Shown in pieces: positions 63,429 to 64,000 of a DNA stretch of 64,000 nt. The DNA comes from Alphaproteobacteria bacterium. Its GTDB lineage: Bacteria > Pseudomonadota > Alphaproteobacteria > Bin65. Within the stretch, counting starts at the first letter, position 1. Every line of letters starts with the position of its first letter. The notes beneath the pieces are model-generated. The model did no database searches, was not told the origin of the DNA, and saw only the letters and a program-made list of their open reading frames with translations. A program made the translations under genes and the position numbers. The DNA lies in the NCBI GenBank assembly GCA_021776685.1, contig JAJFFJ010000039.1, positions 1 to 64,000 of the forward strand, read 5' to 3'.

Positions 63429-64000
63429 CCACCTCACCCTTTCCCTAGGGGCGGTGGCGTTGCTGGGCGGCGCGTTAGCGATGCCCACCACCATTTCAGC
63501 CCAGACCAGCGACAAGCCGGATGGGCGAAACCTGCGCAAGGTCGAAAAGCGCATCTTGGCCCGCCGCGCACGGGCCAGCCGGCTGCGCCAGAGGGTGCGC
63601 CGCATCGCCGTCGAGATGTCCGCACTTCGCAAACGCTCCGTCGCCCTGGCTGGCAAGGTCCAACGCCGTGAGAAAACCCTGAGCCGGCTGGAAAGCGAGA
63701 TCAAAGACGCGCGCAGGCGGGAAAAGCAGCTCGCGGTCGGCTATGCCACCCGCCAGACTCAGTTGGCGCGCGTGTTTGCCATCTTACAGCGCATTGAGGT
63801 TCACCCGCCCCTGCTGCTGGCCATGAACACCCGCAATCCGAACAACGCCGTCCGTGCTGCAATTGTCATCCGTCGCCTGGCGCCACATCTGCGCCGACAG
63901 GCAGCGGACCTGAGCCGCCAGCAGAGAGCGCTCGCTGGCCTGCGCCGCAAACTGCGCACTGACCAACAGGATGCGATTGCCGGCCGACGCCGGTTGGATG
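63415..64000 (+). CDS. EnvC-like murein hydrolase activator, N-terminal part (cut by right edge)
   Basis: The frame opens at the ATG at 63415, overlapping the gpmI stop by 14 bp, and runs off the window. The first 30 residues are a signal peptide (LSLGAVALLGGALAMP, cleavage near ISAQ). Next come long coiled-coil segments rich in Arg, Lys, Gln and Leu (roughly residues 40-105), then ARVFAILQRIEVHPPLLLAMNTRNPNNAVRAAIVIRRLAPHLRRQAADL, the family-typical stretch before the LytM/M23 domain. That catalytic-like domain is outside the window. Such proteins activate amidases for cell separation. The order rlmH, gpmI, envC-like is common in alphaproteobacteria. Confidence 0.8.
   Translation, partial: MLLNSHLTLSLGAVALLGGALAMPTTISAQTSDKPDGRNLRKVEKRILARRARASRLRQRVRRIAVEMSALRKRSVALAGKVQRREKTLSRLESEIKDARRREKQLAVGYATRQTQLARVFAILQRIEVHPPLLLAMNTRNPNNAVRAAIVIRRLAPHLRRQAADLSRQQRALAGLRRKLRTDQQDAIAGRRRLD

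Overview
The window is a GC-rich chromosomal segment of an alphaproteobacterium, probably of the Rhodospirillales or a relative. The evidence is the housekeeping block at the right end: tRNA-Ser, rplU with a long C-terminal extension, rpmA, obgE, proB, proA, nadD, rsfS, rlmH, gpmI and an EnvC-like gene. Fused PntA/PntB, a full TTAA-N7-TTAA CtrA-type box and the many crotonase, acyl-CoA dehydrogenase, VOC and SDR genes fit the same group. The species cannot be read from the sequence.

Layout. 1-11346: a mixed metabolic region (thioredoxin-like protein, crotonase, VOC protein, DUF3253, N-acyl-D-amino-acid deacylase with an alpha/beta hydrolase, FadH-type reductase, VapC remnant, DUF900 hydrolase, MsrA, DMT transporter, acyl-CoA dehydrogenase). 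11391-14798: RecQ, then a DUF6356 small membrane protein translationally coupled to a soluble reductive-dehalogenase-family protein. 14823-20208: FAD oxidoreductase, double VOC protein, alpha/beta hydrolase, SDR, CoA-ester lyase and crotonase. 20209-20650: a repeat-rich convergent gap with two promoter-like signals that share one -10 element. 20651-24087: pntA-pntB-yaiI. 24377-32944: a gallate/protocatechuate lower-pathway operon (galB, galC, galD, an Asp-box propeller, an isochorismatase-family hydrolase), followed by a 6PGDH-like/RidA/DUF2848-like trio bracketed by two MetE-like paralogues.

33301-53806 is the most distinctive part: a roughly 20-kb aromatic-catabolism island. It holds three separate Rieske dioxygenase alpha/beta pairs, two type I extradiol dioxygenases, two dehydrogenases, a NahE-like hydratase-aldolase, an HsaA-like flavin monooxygenase, a CocE-type hydrolase, a GntR/FCD regulator and an NMT1-type ABC importer. 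Read as a pathway, the plus-strand operon (48732-53806) would dihydroxylate an arene, re-aromatise it, cleave the ring and release an aldehyde plus pyruvate. The minus-strand operon headed by an NagG-like oxygenase (41274 down to 34678) could import and process a salicylate-like acid. No ferredoxin, ferredoxin reductase or flavin reductase is encoded here, so electron supply must come from elsewhere. Products are family-level inferences; the substrates are unknown.

53866-64000 is core genome. It carries a clear sigma70 promoter and a leader stem-loop before rplU, a Rho-independent terminator after rpmA, and one oddity: a VanA-type Rieske oxygenase gene between proB and proA. Both window ends cut genes (a thioredoxin-like gene at the left, an EnvC-like gene at the right).
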